Shown piece after piece: positions 25,749 through 34,298 of a DNA stretch of 64,000 bases. The number at the start of each line of letters is the position of its first letter. Position 1 is the first letter of the stretch. The notes beneath the pieces were generated by a model. That model did no database searches and had not been told where the DNA came from. It saw only the letters and a program-made list of their open reading frames with translations. This DNA comes from Halorarum halophilum. Lineage in GTDB: Archaea > Halobacteriota > Halobacteria > Halobacteriales > Haloferacaceae. The stretch covers positions 186,001 to 250,000 of the forward strand of contig NZ_CP058529.1 of NCBI RefSeq assembly GCF_013401515.1, written 5' to 3'. The position numbers and the translations under genes are program-made.

Positions 25749-26009
25749 ATGAGTGCAACCGGCACGCCCGACGCCGCGTCCGCCCCCGCGGTGACCGACC
25801 TGACCGACAAGCAACTCCGCATCCTCGGCTACCTTCGTGACCGCGCCAGCGACCAGACGTACTTCAAGTCGCGGCTCATCGCCGAGGAACTGGGGATGAG
25901 CGCGAAGGAGGTGGGCGCGAACATGCCGGCCATCCGCGAGGCCGAGTTCGACCTCGACATCGAGAAGTGGGGGTACAGTTCCGGCACGACCTGGATGGTC
26001 ACGGCCTGA
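25749..26009 (+). CDS. small haloarchaeal winged-helix protein (DUF7123-like)
   Basis: An 86-residue protein with a conserved haloarchaeal pattern: LTDKQLRILGYLRDRAS, TYFKSRLIAEELGMSAKEVGANM and a terminal DIEKWGYSSGTTWMVTA. The middle reads as a helix-turn-helix, so DNA binding is likely. I associate it with the DUF7123 family from memory; no function is known to me. The ATG at 25749 is favoured over 25722 because the nine extra residues contain no conserved features. The ~250-bp gap before it, shared with the divergent aglD, contains GTGTTAAGG near 25697, a possible TATA element. Confidence 0.75.
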   Translation: MSATGTPDAASAPAVTDLTDKQLRILGYLRDRASDQTYFKSRLIAEELGMSAKEVGANMPAIREAEFDLDIEKWGYSSGTTWMVTA

Positions 26010-26094
26010 GGCCCGACAGACGTCCGCCACGCTGACGCTCGTCCTCCCCTCGCCTCCCCGCGACCGATTGTTCGCCCTCCCGCCGGACCCCGTT

Positions 26095-26703
26095 CTACCC
26101 GTCGTAGCTGATGTACTCGGCCGCGTCGTCGGCGAACGCCGCCGCGTCCGGCCCGAACGAGTCGGCGTAGCGCACCAGCAGGGCGATGACCGTCTCCGGG
26201 TCGGCGACCGCGTAGCCGTCCGAGCGGTCGAGCAGGCCGGCCGTCTCGAGTTCGCCCGCGTAGTTGCTGACGGTCGCCCGCGACACGTCGAGCGCGCGGG
26301 CCACGTCCGCACCGGTCGCCGTCGGGTCGCGGAGGAGTTCGACGAGCATTCCCCGCGGGGTCGGTCGTCGGAGGTAGCCGAGCGCGACCATCTCGAACGA
26401 CGAGAAGCGTCCGGCGGGGTAGTACCGCCGGTAGTCGCCGTCCTTCGTGGAGGTCACCTCGCCCGTCGACTCAAGTCGGCGGAGGTGATGCTGGGTCTCG
26501 CCGGTGCCGAGGCGGAGGTCGTCGCGGAGCTTCGAGAAGTGGGCGCCGGGCGTCGTCGCGAGGTAGCCGCGGATGGCGTCCCGGACGGCCGAGGTGTCCT
26601 CCTCGGCGGCCGCGGTGCCGCTCGCCACCAGCGGCGTCGCCGCCCCCAGGGCGGCGAACCGCCGGAGGGTCGCCCGTTTGTTCGCGTCCACTTCGCGCGT
26701 CAC
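26095..26703 (-). CDS. winged-helix regulator with a Tat-like hydrophobic N-terminus
   Basis: A 202-residue protein. The N-terminus DANKRATLRRFAALGAATPLVASGTAAA resembles a twin-arginine or signal-anchor segment. It is followed by two winged-helix modules: YLATTPGAHFSKLRDDL with QHHLRRLESTGEV near residues 50-95, and ATGADVARALDVSRATVSNYA with ELETAGLLDRSD near 135-175. A DNA-binding protein with an export-like leader is unusual; a membrane-tethered regulator or a non-functional leader are both possible. The GTG at 26703 is chosen because a TTTTG element ends ~28 bases upstream, fitting a leaderless mRNA. The ATG at 26730 lies within that element, and GTG 26691 is a third option. Confidence 0.7.
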   Translation of the reverse strand: MTREVDANKRATLRRFAALGAATPLVASGTAAAEEDTSAVRDAIRGYLATTPGAHFSKLRDDLRLGTGETQHHLRRLESTGEVTSTKDGDYRRYYPAGRFSSFEMVALGYLRRPTPRGMLVELLRDPTATGADVARALDVSRATVSNYAGELETAGLLDRSDGYAVADPETVIALLVRYADSFGPDAAAFADDAAEYISYDG

Positions 26704-26781
26704 ACGCCCTCGTAGAGTGGGGGTCCGCAAAAGGATGTCGTCGCCGGTCCGGGGGCGTCACCACCCGTCCGGGTTCGGTCG

Positions 26782-27969
26782 CTACTCGGTCTCCGACTCG
26801 GGTTCGGCCTCGCCGGCGGCCGATCCGTCGCTCTCGTCGATGACCTCGTCGGCGGGTTTGATGGTGTCCTCGGAGTTCGACTCCGAGATGATCTCGTCGG
26901 CGGACTTGATGTCGCCGGGGATGTCGCCGGACTTCACCGCCGCCGCCTCCTGTTCGAGCGCCTCGGTGTCCATCTCGGCGGCCTCGTCGATCTGGCCGAG
27001 GATCTCCTCGATGTCGTCCAGTCCGAGCATCTCGCGGGTCTCCTCGTCGAACTCCATCGAATCCAGCCCCTCGGAATCCTGGACGTCCGAGCCGGTCAGC
27101 TGCTTGCCGTAGCGGCCGACGAGCGAGGTGAGCTCCTGCGGGAGGACGAACGTCGTGGAGTCGCCCTGCCCGATGTCGACGAGCGCCTCAAGTCCCTTGT
27201 CGATGATGGCGCGCTCGCCCATCGACTCGGCCGACTTGGCGCGCAGCACGGTCGAGATGGCGTCACCCTGCGCCTCGAGGATTTGGCTCTGCTTCTCACC
27301 CTGGGCGCGGATGATGTTCGACTGCTTCTCGCCCTCCGCGGACTCGACGGCGGAGCGCCGTTCACCCTGCGCCTCCAGGATCATGGCGCGGCGACGGCGC
27401 TCGGCGGAGGTCTGCTGCTCCATCGCCTGCTGGACGTCCTTCGAGGGGTTGACCTCGCGGACCTCGACGGACTCGACGCGGATGCCCCACTCGTCGGTGG
27501 GCTCGTCGAGCTCCTTCCGGATGCGCGCGTTGATCTCCTGGCGCTTGTTCAGCGTGTCGTCCAGTTCCATGTCGCCCAGCACCGCACGGAGGGTCGTCTG
27601 GGCGAGGTTGGAGACCGCGGTCTTGTAGTCCTCGACCTCGAGGAACGCCTTCTTCGCGTCCATCACCTTGATGTAGACGACGGCGTCGGCGGTCACCGGC
27701 GAGTTGTCGCGGGTGATCGCCTCCTGGCGCGGCACGTCGAGGGTCTGCGTGCGCATGTCGAAGGTGTACGTCCGGGAGACGAACGGGGGGACGATGTTGA
27801 TACCCGGTTCGAGCAGCTGTCGGTACTCGCCGAACACCGTGAGGGCCTGTTTCTCGTAGGCGTCGACGATGACGATCGCGGAGTACAGCGCCACGACGAC
27901 CACGAGCAGGAACAGCAGCCCGAGGAACGCCGCGGTGAGTCCGGCGAACTGTAACGGAAGCGGGACCAT
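26782..27969 (-). CDS. SPFH/band 7 (stomatin-like) membrane protein
   Basis: A 395-residue protein with one N-terminal membrane helix (about residues 10-35). The SPFH domain (AIVIVDAYEKQALTVFGEYR to about residue 190, with SVEVREVNPSKDVQQAM) follows. A coiled-coil of repeated EAQGE/RAQGEKQS units comes next, then a conserved LVDIGQGDSTTFVLPQEL, and finally a very acidic ~110-residue tail. SPFH proteins form oligomeric membrane scaffolds, often with NfeD partners that stabilise them. Here the NfeD gene lies 39 bp upstream in the same direction, so they form one unit. The acidic tail is probably a halophilic addition. Confidence 0.9.
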   Translation of the reverse strand: MVPLPLQFAGLTAAFLGLLFLLVVVVALYSAIVIVDAYEKQALTVFGEYRQLLEPGINIVPPFVSRTYTFDMRTQTLDVPRQEAITRDNSPVTADAVVYIKVMDAKKAFLEVEDYKTAVSNLAQTTLRAVLGDMELDDTLNKRQEINARIRKELDEPTDEWGIRVESVEVREVNPSKDVQQAMEQQTSAERRRRAMILEAQGERRSAVESAEGEKQSNIIRAQGEKQSQILEAQGDAISTVLRAKSAESMGERAIIDKGLEALVDIGQGDSTTFVLPQELTSLVGRYGKQLTGSDVQDSEGLDSMEFDEETREMLGLDDIEEILGQIDEAAEMDTEALEQEAAAVKSGDIPGDIKSADEIISESNSEDTIKPADEVIDESDGSAAGEAEPESETE

Positions 27970-28008
27970 GTGCGAGCCTTCTCGCCCCGGGGCTTAAGGG
28001 TTCGGCCC

Positions 28009-28599
28009 TCACTCCCGCTCGGTCTCGCGTTCCCGCTCGACGCCCGCCCGTCCGCCGTCGCCGTTCCCGGCCGACCGGGAGCGTCGCCCGCGTGCAAGTT
28101 CCCGGTCGATGTCGTCCATATCGCCCTCGAGCGATTCGACGGTGACGACGTTCCCGCCGCCGGGGTCGACGACCATCACCTCCGTGTCGACGGGAATATC
28201 GCCGTGGACCGACCGCGCCGAGTAGTAGGGGTTGAACCCGCCGCCGTCGAGTTTGATCTGCCCACCGGTAGGCGTCACCGTCTCGGTCACGCGCCCAGTC
28301 TCGCCCCGCAGGGAGGCCGAGTCGGACGTCTGCGCCTGACCCTTCCCACCGTAGATGTCGAACTCGCGGTAGCCGTAGAACGCCAGCGCGCCGAAGAGCA
28401 TGACGAACAGCCCCAGCACGAACGGACCCGCGAGCGGGGGGATGAGCAGCCCCACCAGCCCCGCCGCCAGCAGCGCGATGCCGATGACGATCAGGTGCGC
28501 GCCCGGTGCGAGCGCCTCGAGTATGGAGATGACGAGGCCGGAGGCGACGAGCAACAGCGGGAGCGTGTCGGGCCCCAGGAGGTCGGACTGCAGGAGCAT
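28009..28599 (-). CDS. NfeD-like membrane protein
   Basis: A 196-residue protein. The first ~85 residues hold three to four membrane helices (LPLLLVASGLVISILEALAP, then LIVIGIALLAAGLVGLL). The C-terminal half is an OB-fold domain typical of NfeD (SLRGETGRVTETVTPTGGQI, VMVVDPGGGNVVTVESL). It ends in an arginine/glutamate-rich tail. NfeD proteins pair with SPFH/stomatin proteins; the neighbour at 26782 is one. The ATG at 28599 opens directly on LLQSDLLGPDTLP. It forms a probable three-gene operon with the 66-residue protein upstream (23 bp) and the SPFH gene downstream. Confidence 0.85.
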   Translation of the reverse strand: MLLQSDLLGPDTLPLLLVASGLVISILEALAPGAHLIVIGIALLAAGLVGLLIPPLAGPFVLGLFVMLFGALAFYGYREFDIYGGKGQAQTSDSASLRGETGRVTETVTPTGGQIKLDGGGFNPYYSARSVHGDIPVDTEVMVVDPGGGNVVTVESLEGDMDDIDRELARGRRSRSAGNGDGGRAGVERERETERE

Positions 28600-28622
28600 A
28601 GCGGGGTGTTGGGTGGCTGGTA

Positions 28623-28823
28623 CTAAAGCGCCGCGACGAACACGAGCAGCGTGCCGAGGGCGCCGACGGTGACGAACAGCGCGTTCTCGAGGGTGATCCG
28701 TTCCGGCTCGATGGGTTCGGCCTCCGGCTGGACGATCCCGTTCTCGTCCACCTCGTCGAGCTGGAAGCGCCATCCGTTGTCGGAGTCGGCAGAGTCGTCG
28801 GAGCCGTCGGAGTCGTCAGTCAT
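28623..28823 (-). CDS. small single-pass membrane protein (DUF7312-like)
   Basis: A 66-residue protein: an acidic, serine/aspartate-rich N-terminus of ~17 residues, then WRFQLDEVDENGIVQPEAEP, PERITLENALFVTVGALGTL and a hydrophobic C-terminal helix ending in VFVAAL. The motif around residues 18-45 is recurrent in haloarchaeal small proteins next to NfeD/SPFH genes. I recall it as DUF7312, with moderate certainty. It would place an acidic cytoplasmic or external domain at the membrane beside the SPFH complex. It is the first gene of that operon; function unknown. Confidence 0.7.
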   Translation of the reverse strand: MTDDSDGSDDSADSDNGWRFQLDEVDENGIVQPEAEPIEPERITLENALFVTVGALGTLLVFVAAL

Positions 28824-28941
28824 GTGATGGTGTTCGTCGCGCGGCGATAAAGGGGTGGCGGGCCGTCCTCGGGGTCCCCGGGTCGCCTGGCAGCGTTCCA
28901 GTACGTCGCCAGAATCGGACGTACACCGCCGAAGTAGGCCG

Positions 28942-30708
28942 TCACCGCTCTCCTGCGTGGGCCATGATGTTCCCCTCGTAGACGACGCCGCGTTCGGCGT
29001 CGAGGGTTACGGTGGAGTCGTCGGCGATCTCCGGCGGGATCGGCGCCCCGGAGACCATCGGAATCCCCCGTTCGCGGGCCACGAGCGCGGGGTACCCGGT
29101 CATGCCGGGCCGCGCGTCGACGATGCCGCCGAGCTTGCCCGTGTCGCCGACGAACTCGCCCTCGAAGTCGGCCGAGAGGATCGCGAGGCCGCCGTCGGGG
29201 AACTCTGAGAGGTCGCCGTCGCGGACGCGGCGGATCGGCCCGGCGACGCGACCGCCCACGACGGTCCGGCCGGTCGCCACCGTCTCGGCGGCGACGTGGA
29301 GCTTCAGCGTGTTCGTCGTGTTCGTCCCCTCGAGTTCGGTCATCATCCCGGAGAGCACGACGAGCGTGTCGCCGGACCGGGCGACGCCGGCCTCGAGCGC
29401 GGCCGACACGGCAGAATCCATGATGGACTCCACCCCGGCCGAGTAGTCGGAGTACATCGGCCGGACGCCCCACGAGAGGGCGAGCTGGCGGCGGACGTGG
29501 TCGTTCGGCGTCGTCGCCACGACCGGGACGCCGGGGCGGAACTTCGCCGTCTTCCGGGCGGTGTAGCCGGACTCGGAGGCGGCGACGACCCCTGCGGCGT
29601 CGGTGTCGCGCGCGAGATAGCGGGCAGAGCGGGCGAGCGCCTCCGTCCGGGAGTCGCCTTCGGCGTTCGGGACCCGGGCCTCCCGCGTCTCGGCGTACTC
29701 CTCGCTGTTCTCCACCTGCCTGACGATGCGGTGCATCGTCTCGACGACCCGGACCGGGTGGTCGCCGACGGCGGTCTCCCCCGAGAGCATCACGGCGTCG
29801 GTGCCGTCGAGCACGGCGTTGGCCACGTCGGAGGCCTCCGCGCGGGTCGGTCGCCGGGAGTGGACCATTGAGTCGAGCATCTCGGTCGCCGTGATGACGG
29901 GCGTCCCGGAGTTCACGCAGGTTCGAATGATCCGCTTCTGGATCATGGGGACGTCCTCCAGCGGACACTCGACGCCGAGGTCGCCGCGTGCGACCATCAC
30001 GCCGTAGGACGCCTCGACGATTCCCGCCAGGTTCTCGACGGCCCCGGCCCGTTCGATCTTCGACACGATGGGGATGTCGCCGGCGCCGCGCTCGTCCAGC
30101 GCGTCGCTGACGGCGTACACGTCCTCGGCGTCGCGGACGAACGAGGCGGCGACGAAGTCGACCTCCGCCTCCGCGGCGAGGTCGAGTTCGGCCTCGTCGC
30201 GCTCGGTGATGGTGTCGAGTCCCAGCTCCACGCCGGGGACGTTCACCCCCTTCCGGGAGCTCAACTGGCCGCCCGAGTCGACGCGGGCGATGACGGCGCC
30301 GTCGTCGGTCACCCGGTCGACCGTGGTGTGGATGCGCCCGTCGTCGAGGAGCACGACGTCGCCGGCCTCGGCGCTGGCGATGGAGTAGCTGAGGCCGACC
30401 TCCTCCGGCGTCGCGGTGTCGCCCTCGACGAACCGCACCTGGGAGCCGGTTTCGAGTCGGATCGGCTCGTCGATCTCGGCGGTCCGGACTTCCGGCCCCT
30501 GGAGGTCGAGCATCGCGGCGAGCGGTCGGTCCGTCGCGTCGTCCACCGTCCGGATCGTGTCGATGAGTTCCCCCCGGTCCTCCGTCGTGCCGTGGCTGGC
30601 GTTCAGGCGCGCGACGGACATCCCGGCGTCCGCCAGCGCCCGGACCGTGGCGCGGTCGTCGGAGGCCGGCCCGAGGGTGCAGACGATCTTGGCGCGGCGC
30701 ATGGTCAT
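28942..30708 (-). CDS. pyk: pyruvate kinase with C-terminal swivelling domain
   Basis: A 588-residue enzyme converting phosphoenolpyruvate and ADP to pyruvate and ATP. Canonical parts are RRAKIVCTLGPAS, MSVARLNASHG, the catalytic lysine region SKIERAGAVENL, MVARGDLGVE and TATEMLDSMVHSRRPTRAE, with the barrel ending near residue 470. The last ~110 residues form the extra PEP-utiliser-like domain seen in some bacterial and archaeal pyruvate kinases, ending GGIVDARPGMTGYPALVARE. The phosphohistidine of that fold is replaced (TGYPA in place of TSHAA). The ATG at 30708 fits a leaderless start behind the TATA at 30731-30738; a second ATG is at 30702. iPGM, a glycolytic neighbour, lies beyond dnaG. 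Confidence 0.95.
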   Translation of the reverse strand: MTMRRAKIVCTLGPASDDRATVRALADAGMSVARLNASHGTTEDRGELIDTIRTVDDATDRPLAAMLDLQGPEVRTAEIDEPIRLETGSQVRFVEGDTATPEEVGLSYSIASAEAGDVVLLDDGRIHTTVDRVTDDGAVIARVDSGGQLSSRKGVNVPGVELGLDTITERDEAELDLAAEAEVDFVAASFVRDAEDVYAVSDALDERGAGDIPIVSKIERAGAVENLAGIVEASYGVMVARGDLGVECPLEDVPMIQKRIIRTCVNSGTPVITATEMLDSMVHSRRPTRAEASDVANAVLDGTDAVMLSGETAVGDHPVRVVETMHRIVRQVENSEEYAETREARVPNAEGDSRTEALARSARYLARDTDAAGVVAASESGYTARKTAKFRPGVPVVATTPNDHVRRQLALSWGVRPMYSDYSAGVESIMDSAVSAALEAGVARSGDTLVVLSGMMTELEGTNTTNTLKLHVAAETVATGRTVVGGRVAGPIRRVRDGDLSEFPDGGLAILSADFEGEFVGDTGKLGGIVDARPGMTGYPALVARERGIPMVSGAPIPPEIADDSTVTLDAERGVVYEGNIMAHAGER

Positions 30709-30730
30709 GTCGGGAGTGTTTCGGTGCCGA

Positions 30731-30738
30731 TTTATAAA
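30731..30738 (-). promoter_or_regulatory. pyruvate kinase TATA box
   Basis: TTTATAAA is centred about 27 bases from the ATG at 30708, a near-ideal haloarchaeal TATA box for a leaderless transcript. Confidence 0.6.
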
Positions 30739-31043
30739 GGTGCGACGATGGGAGTCGGAACCGAGTGAACGCTGATCGTGCCGGTGGCTTCCCACGCTTG
30801 TCCGGGAGGTGACGACGATACGATCTCCTCGAACGGCTCCCCGCTGTAGGGTCCCGCGAGTCGCTGCGCGTTTCCCTGGACACGCTGCGCTCGGTAGGTT
30901 GACCGTTCGTCCACATCGCGGCGGGTCGGCCGGCGAGACGGGTTCGATTCGGGGGAATTCGGCGGATGGACTCGGTCACAGCTCTCGCTGAACTGTGCAC
31001 ACGCTGGGGCCGTGGTACGACAGGTATTTCCACGACGGCGAGC

Positions 31044-31072
31044 TTATATATTCAACGGTGACACGCGTCACC
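31044..31072 (+). promoter_or_regulatory. dnaG TATA box with downstream inverted repeat
   Basis: TTATATA at 31044-31050 is followed by GGTGAC-ACGC-GTCACC at 31057-31072, a 6-bp inverted repeat with a 4-base spacer. The repeat lies between the TATA box and the expected start point (about 31073-31078), a position where a bound repressor would block initiation. A Shine-Dalgarno GGAGG sits at 31097-31101, eight bases before the dnaG ATG. Confidence 0.45.
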
Positions 31073-31109
31073 ATCATATCACCATCATCGCCCCGAGGAG
31101 GGGTCTCAC

Positions 31110-32606
31110 ATGGACGACTCAGCAAAATATCTCATCCACGCGCGAATCACGGCCGACGGCGTCGTCGAACGCAGCGACGTCGTGGGCGCGGTGTTCGGCC
31201 AGACCGAGGGCCTGCTCGGCGACGAGCTGGACCTCAGGGACCTCCAGCAGTCCTCCAAGGTCGGCCGCATCGACGTCCACGTCGGCTCGGAGAACGGGCA
31301 GAGCTTCGGACAGATCACCATCTCGTCGAGCCTCGACAAGGTCGAGACATCCATCCTGGCGGCCAGCCTCGAGTCGATCACCCGCGTCGGGCCCTGCGAG
31401 GCCCGCGTCGAGGTGACGAACATCGAGGACATGCGCGCCGCCAAGCGACGCGAGGTCGTCGAACGGGCCAAGGAACTGCTCGCCGACTCCTTCGACGAGT
31501 CCGTCATGGACTCGACGGAGATCCTCGAGGAGGTCCGCGAGGCCCAGCGGGTCGAACGGATCGGCGAGTTCGAGGACCTGCCTGCCGGCCCCCGCGTCCG
31601 CGATTCCGACGCCGTCGTCGTCGTCGAGGGCCGCGCCGACGTGCTCACGCTCCTGAAGTACGGCGTCAAGAACGCCGTCGCCGTCGAGGGGACGAACGTC
31701 CCGGACGCGGTGGCGAGCCTCTCGGCCGAGCGCACGGTCACGGCGTTCCTCGACGGCGACCGCGGCGGCGAACTCATCCTCCGCGAACTCGCGCAGGTCG
31801 GCGACGTCGACTACGTCGCGTTCGCCCCCGAGGGCCGCTCGGTCGAGGACCTCGCCCGACACGAGGTGATGGCCGGGCTCCGCGACAAGGTCCCGTTCGA
31901 CACGCTCGAACTCGACGGGGTCCAGTTCGACGAGTCGGGGGCCGAGCCGTCAGGCCCCGGTGCAGACGCGGGGTCCGTGGCGGCGACCGACGGTAGCGCC
32001 CGACCGGCGCCGGACGCCGACTCCCGCGACTCGGGCGTGGAGCGAACCGAATCGGCTGACGGGACTGCAACCCCGCCCGGACCGAACCTGTCGGAGATCG
32101 ACCCTGACGGTACCGAGGGGGAGTCGAGCGCTACCGACGCCCCGGACAGCGAACCGGCCGTCGCGGACGACGCGGAAGTCGACGCCATCACCGAGGACGA
32201 CGTCGACGCGGACGCCGACGCCACCGCCGACGACGAAGTCGCCGACGGTCCGACCGACCGGGGGCGAGTCGACTCGAACGGCGCCGCCGCGGCGGAGTCC
32301 GCGGGCTCCACGACGACGCTCAAGGACCACGTCCGTGGAGTCATCCGGGACGGTTCGAACCGCGCCCGCGTGCTCGACGCCGACTACGGCGTCCTCGCGG
32401 ACGTCCCGGCAGCGGACGCCTTCGACGCCGTCTCCGGGGTCGAGGGTCGTCCTATCGCGCTCGTCCTCGACGGCGAACTCTCCCAGCGCGTGCTGGACGT
32501 GGCGGCCCAACGCGGCGTCGAACAGATCGTCACGGAGACGGAGGGCGAGTTCGTGAAGCGCCCAACGTCGGTGCGGGTGCTCACCGCCGACGCGCTCTCC
32601 CCCTAG
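31110..32606 (+). CDS. dnaG: archaeal DnaG-type primase/exosome subunit
   Basis: A 498-residue archaeal DnaG. The N-terminal domain (about 1-150, starting DDSAKYLIHARITADGVVER) is the archaea-specific part. A TOPRIM domain follows with VVVEGRADVLTLL (Glu173) and FLDGDRGG (Asp215, Asp217), the metal-binding catalytic residues. A ~120-residue acidic, low-complexity linker (about 278-400) separates TOPRIM from a C-terminal module (HVRGVIRDGSNRARVLDADY to the end). In archaea DnaG is found in the RNA exosome, where it helps bind poly(A), and can make short primers. The long acidic linker looks like a halophilic expansion. Confidence 0.94.
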   Translation: MDDSAKYLIHARITADGVVERSDVVGAVFGQTEGLLGDELDLRDLQQSSKVGRIDVHVGSENGQSFGQITISSSLDKVETSILAASLESITRVGPCEARVEVTNIEDMRAAKRREVVERAKELLADSFDESVMDSTEILEEVREAQRVERIGEFEDLPAGPRVRDSDAVVVVEGRADVLTLLKYGVKNAVAVEGTNVPDAVASLSAERTVTAFLDGDRGGELILRELAQVGDVDYVAFAPEGRSVEDLARHEVMAGLRDKVPFDTLELDGVQFDESGAEPSGPGADAGSVAATDGSARPAPDADSRDSGVERTESADGTATPPGPNLSEIDPDGTEGESSATDAPDSEPAVADDAEVDAITEDDVDADADATADDEVADGPTDRGRVDSNGAAAAESAGSTTTLKDHVRGVIRDGSNRARVLDADYGVLADVPAADAFDAVSGVEGRPIALVLDGELSQRVLDVAAQRGVEQIVTETEGEFVKRPTSVRVLTADALSP

Positions 32607-32657
32607 CTACCGGATCGACCCCCGTCGCGACGGTCCCGTTGCTCCCCCGTCACGCCA

Positions 32658-34193
32658 CTACTCCAGCAGCGACTCGCCCGTCATCGCGGCCGGCTTCTCG
32701 AGACCGACGAGTTCGAAGATCGTCGGCGCGATGTCGGGGAGCGACCCGCCGGTCCGAATCCGGCGGCCGCCGTCGGTCCCATCCGGGCCAACGTAGACGA
32801 AAGGCACCGGCGCAAAAGTGTGGGCAGTGTGCGGGTTCTCGAGGGTACCCATGTCGTCCGCGTTCCCGTGGTCGGCGGTGACGAGCAGGTGGCCGCCGGC
32901 CTCCCGGACCGCCTCCGCGAGTCGGGCCAGTTCGCGGTCGACGACCTCGACGGCCGCGACCGCCGCGTCGAAGTCGCCCGTGTGCCCGACCATGTCGGGG
33001 TTCGCGTAGTTGAGCACGAGTAGGTCGGGGTCGTCCGAGCGGACGATGTCGACCGCCGTGTCGGTCACCTCGACGGCGCTCATCTCTGGGCGCGCGTCGT
33101 AGGTGGGAACGTCGGGCGAGGGGACGATCTCCCGCCGCTCGCCGGGGAACTCCACCTCGCGACCGCCGTTCAGGAAGTAGGTGACGTGGGCGTACTTCTC
33201 GGACTCGGCGATGCGGAGCTGGGTGAGCCCCGCCTCCGAGATCACCTCACCGAGCGTGTTCGCGGGCTGGTGGGGCGGGAACGCGACCGGGAGGTCGAAC
33301 GTCGCGTCGTAGTCGGTCATGGTCGCGACGTGGACGGCGGGCGGACTGGTCACGACGCCCTCTGCCGCCCAGTCCTCCGGGCGGATGTCCGCCAGCATCC
33401 GGGTGAGCTGGCGGGCGCGGTCGGCCCGGAAGTTGAAGAACACGAGCGCGTCGCCGTCGGCGAGGGCCGGCCCGCCCTCGATCACCGTCGCCTCGACGAA
33501 CTCGTCCGTCTCGCCGCGCTCGTAGCTCGCCTCGACGGCCTCGACTGCCGAGGGGGCGACGTGCTCCGCCTCGCGGTTCACGATGGCGTCGTACGCCCGC
33601 TTCGTCCGGTCCCAGTTCTCGTCGCGGTCCATCGCGTAGTAGCGCCCGGTGACCGTCGCGACGTCGCCGGTTCCCCGCGCCTCCACGACGGTTTCGAGAT
33701 CGGCCAGGAAGCCGGCGCCGGATTTGGGCGCCGTGTCGCGGCCGTCCGTGAAGGCGTGGGTCACGGCCTCCACCCCGCGGTCGGCGGCGGCCTCGACGAG
33801 CGCGTACAGGTGTTCCTCGTCGGAGTGGACGCCGCCGTCGCTGACGAGTCCGGCGAAGTGGACGCGGCCGCCGGTGGCCTCGACGTGGTCGAACGCGCCG
33901 GCGATCGCCTCGTTGGTCGGGAGGTCGCCGGCCTCGATGGCGTCGTTGATGCGGGTGTACTCCTGGTACACCGTGCGTCCGGCGCCGATGTTCACGTGGC
34001 CGACCTCGCTGTTACCCATCTGGTCGTTCGGGAGCCCCACGTTCCGCCCGTACGACCCGAGCGTCCCGAACGCGCCTACCGAACGGAGCCGGTCGAACGT
34101 CGGGGTGTCGGCGGCCCGCACGGCGTCCCTGTGCTCGGGGGACTCCCGCTCCGAGAGCCCCCAGCCGTCGAGAATCACGAGCGCGGCCTGCAT
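32658..34193 (-). CDS. gpmI: 2,3-bisphosphoglycerate-independent phosphoglycerate mutase
   Basis: A 511-residue iPGM of the alkaline phosphatase superfamily, interconverting 3- and 2-phosphoglycerate with two metal ions and a phosphoserine. The N-terminal ALVILDGWGL carries a metal-binding Asp9. DQMGNSEVGHVNIGAG contains the nucleophile Ser62. HAFTDGRDT, GRYYAMDRDENWDR, FFNFRADRARQLT and LVTADHGNADDM are also canonical. Length equals that of bacterial GpmI. The ATG at 34193 is at the conserved N-terminus; an upstream in-frame ATG adds ten residues only. It is convergent with dnaG, 51 bp apart. Confidence 0.96.
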   Translation of the reverse strand: MQAALVILDGWGLSERESPEHRDAVRAADTPTFDRLRSVGAFGTLGSYGRNVGLPNDQMGNSEVGHVNIGAGRTVYQEYTRINDAIEAGDLPTNEAIAGAFDHVEATGGRVHFAGLVSDGGVHSDEEHLYALVEAAADRGVEAVTHAFTDGRDTAPKSGAGFLADLETVVEARGTGDVATVTGRYYAMDRDENWDRTKRAYDAIVNREAEHVAPSAVEAVEASYERGETDEFVEATVIEGGPALADGDALVFFNFRADRARQLTRMLADIRPEDWAAEGVVTSPPAVHVATMTDYDATFDLPVAFPPHQPANTLGEVISEAGLTQLRIAESEKYAHVTYFLNGGREVEFPGERREIVPSPDVPTYDARPEMSAVEVTDTAVDIVRSDDPDLLVLNYANPDMVGHTGDFDAAVAAVEVVDRELARLAEAVREAGGHLLVTADHGNADDMGTLENPHTAHTFAPVPFVYVGPDGTDGGRRIRTGGSLPDIAPTIFELVGLEKPAAMTGESLLE

Positions 34194-34298
34194 GTGAACT
34201 ACCACCGCCCCGCGCGGTATCACTTCGTCGGTGTCCTGACGGCGACGGACCTTTCATCCCGGAGCGGGTAAGCCGTGACTAGACGGGGGGAGACGACC

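Larger units (their letters stand above)
30709..31109. other. intergenic region between pyk and dnaG
   Basis: This is 401 bp between divergent genes. It holds the pyk TATA box (30731-30738) and the dnaG TATA box with an inverted repeat (31044-31072). The ~270 bp between them carry only short open frames (60 residues on either strand) whose composition does not look coding. I looked for 7S RNA and RNase P RNA signatures and found none. Confidence 0.45.

Noticed and set aside
30732-30914. 60-codon minus-strand frame in the pyk-dnaG gap
   Set aside because: It ends inside the pyk TATA box, its composition is not acidic, and no homology-like motif was recognised.
30740-31030. Possible 7S/SRP RNA or RNase P RNA between pyk and dnaG
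   Set aside because: The GGAA-tetraloop/AGC asymmetric-loop core of SRP RNA and the GAGGAAAGTCC region of RNase P RNA were not found on either strand.
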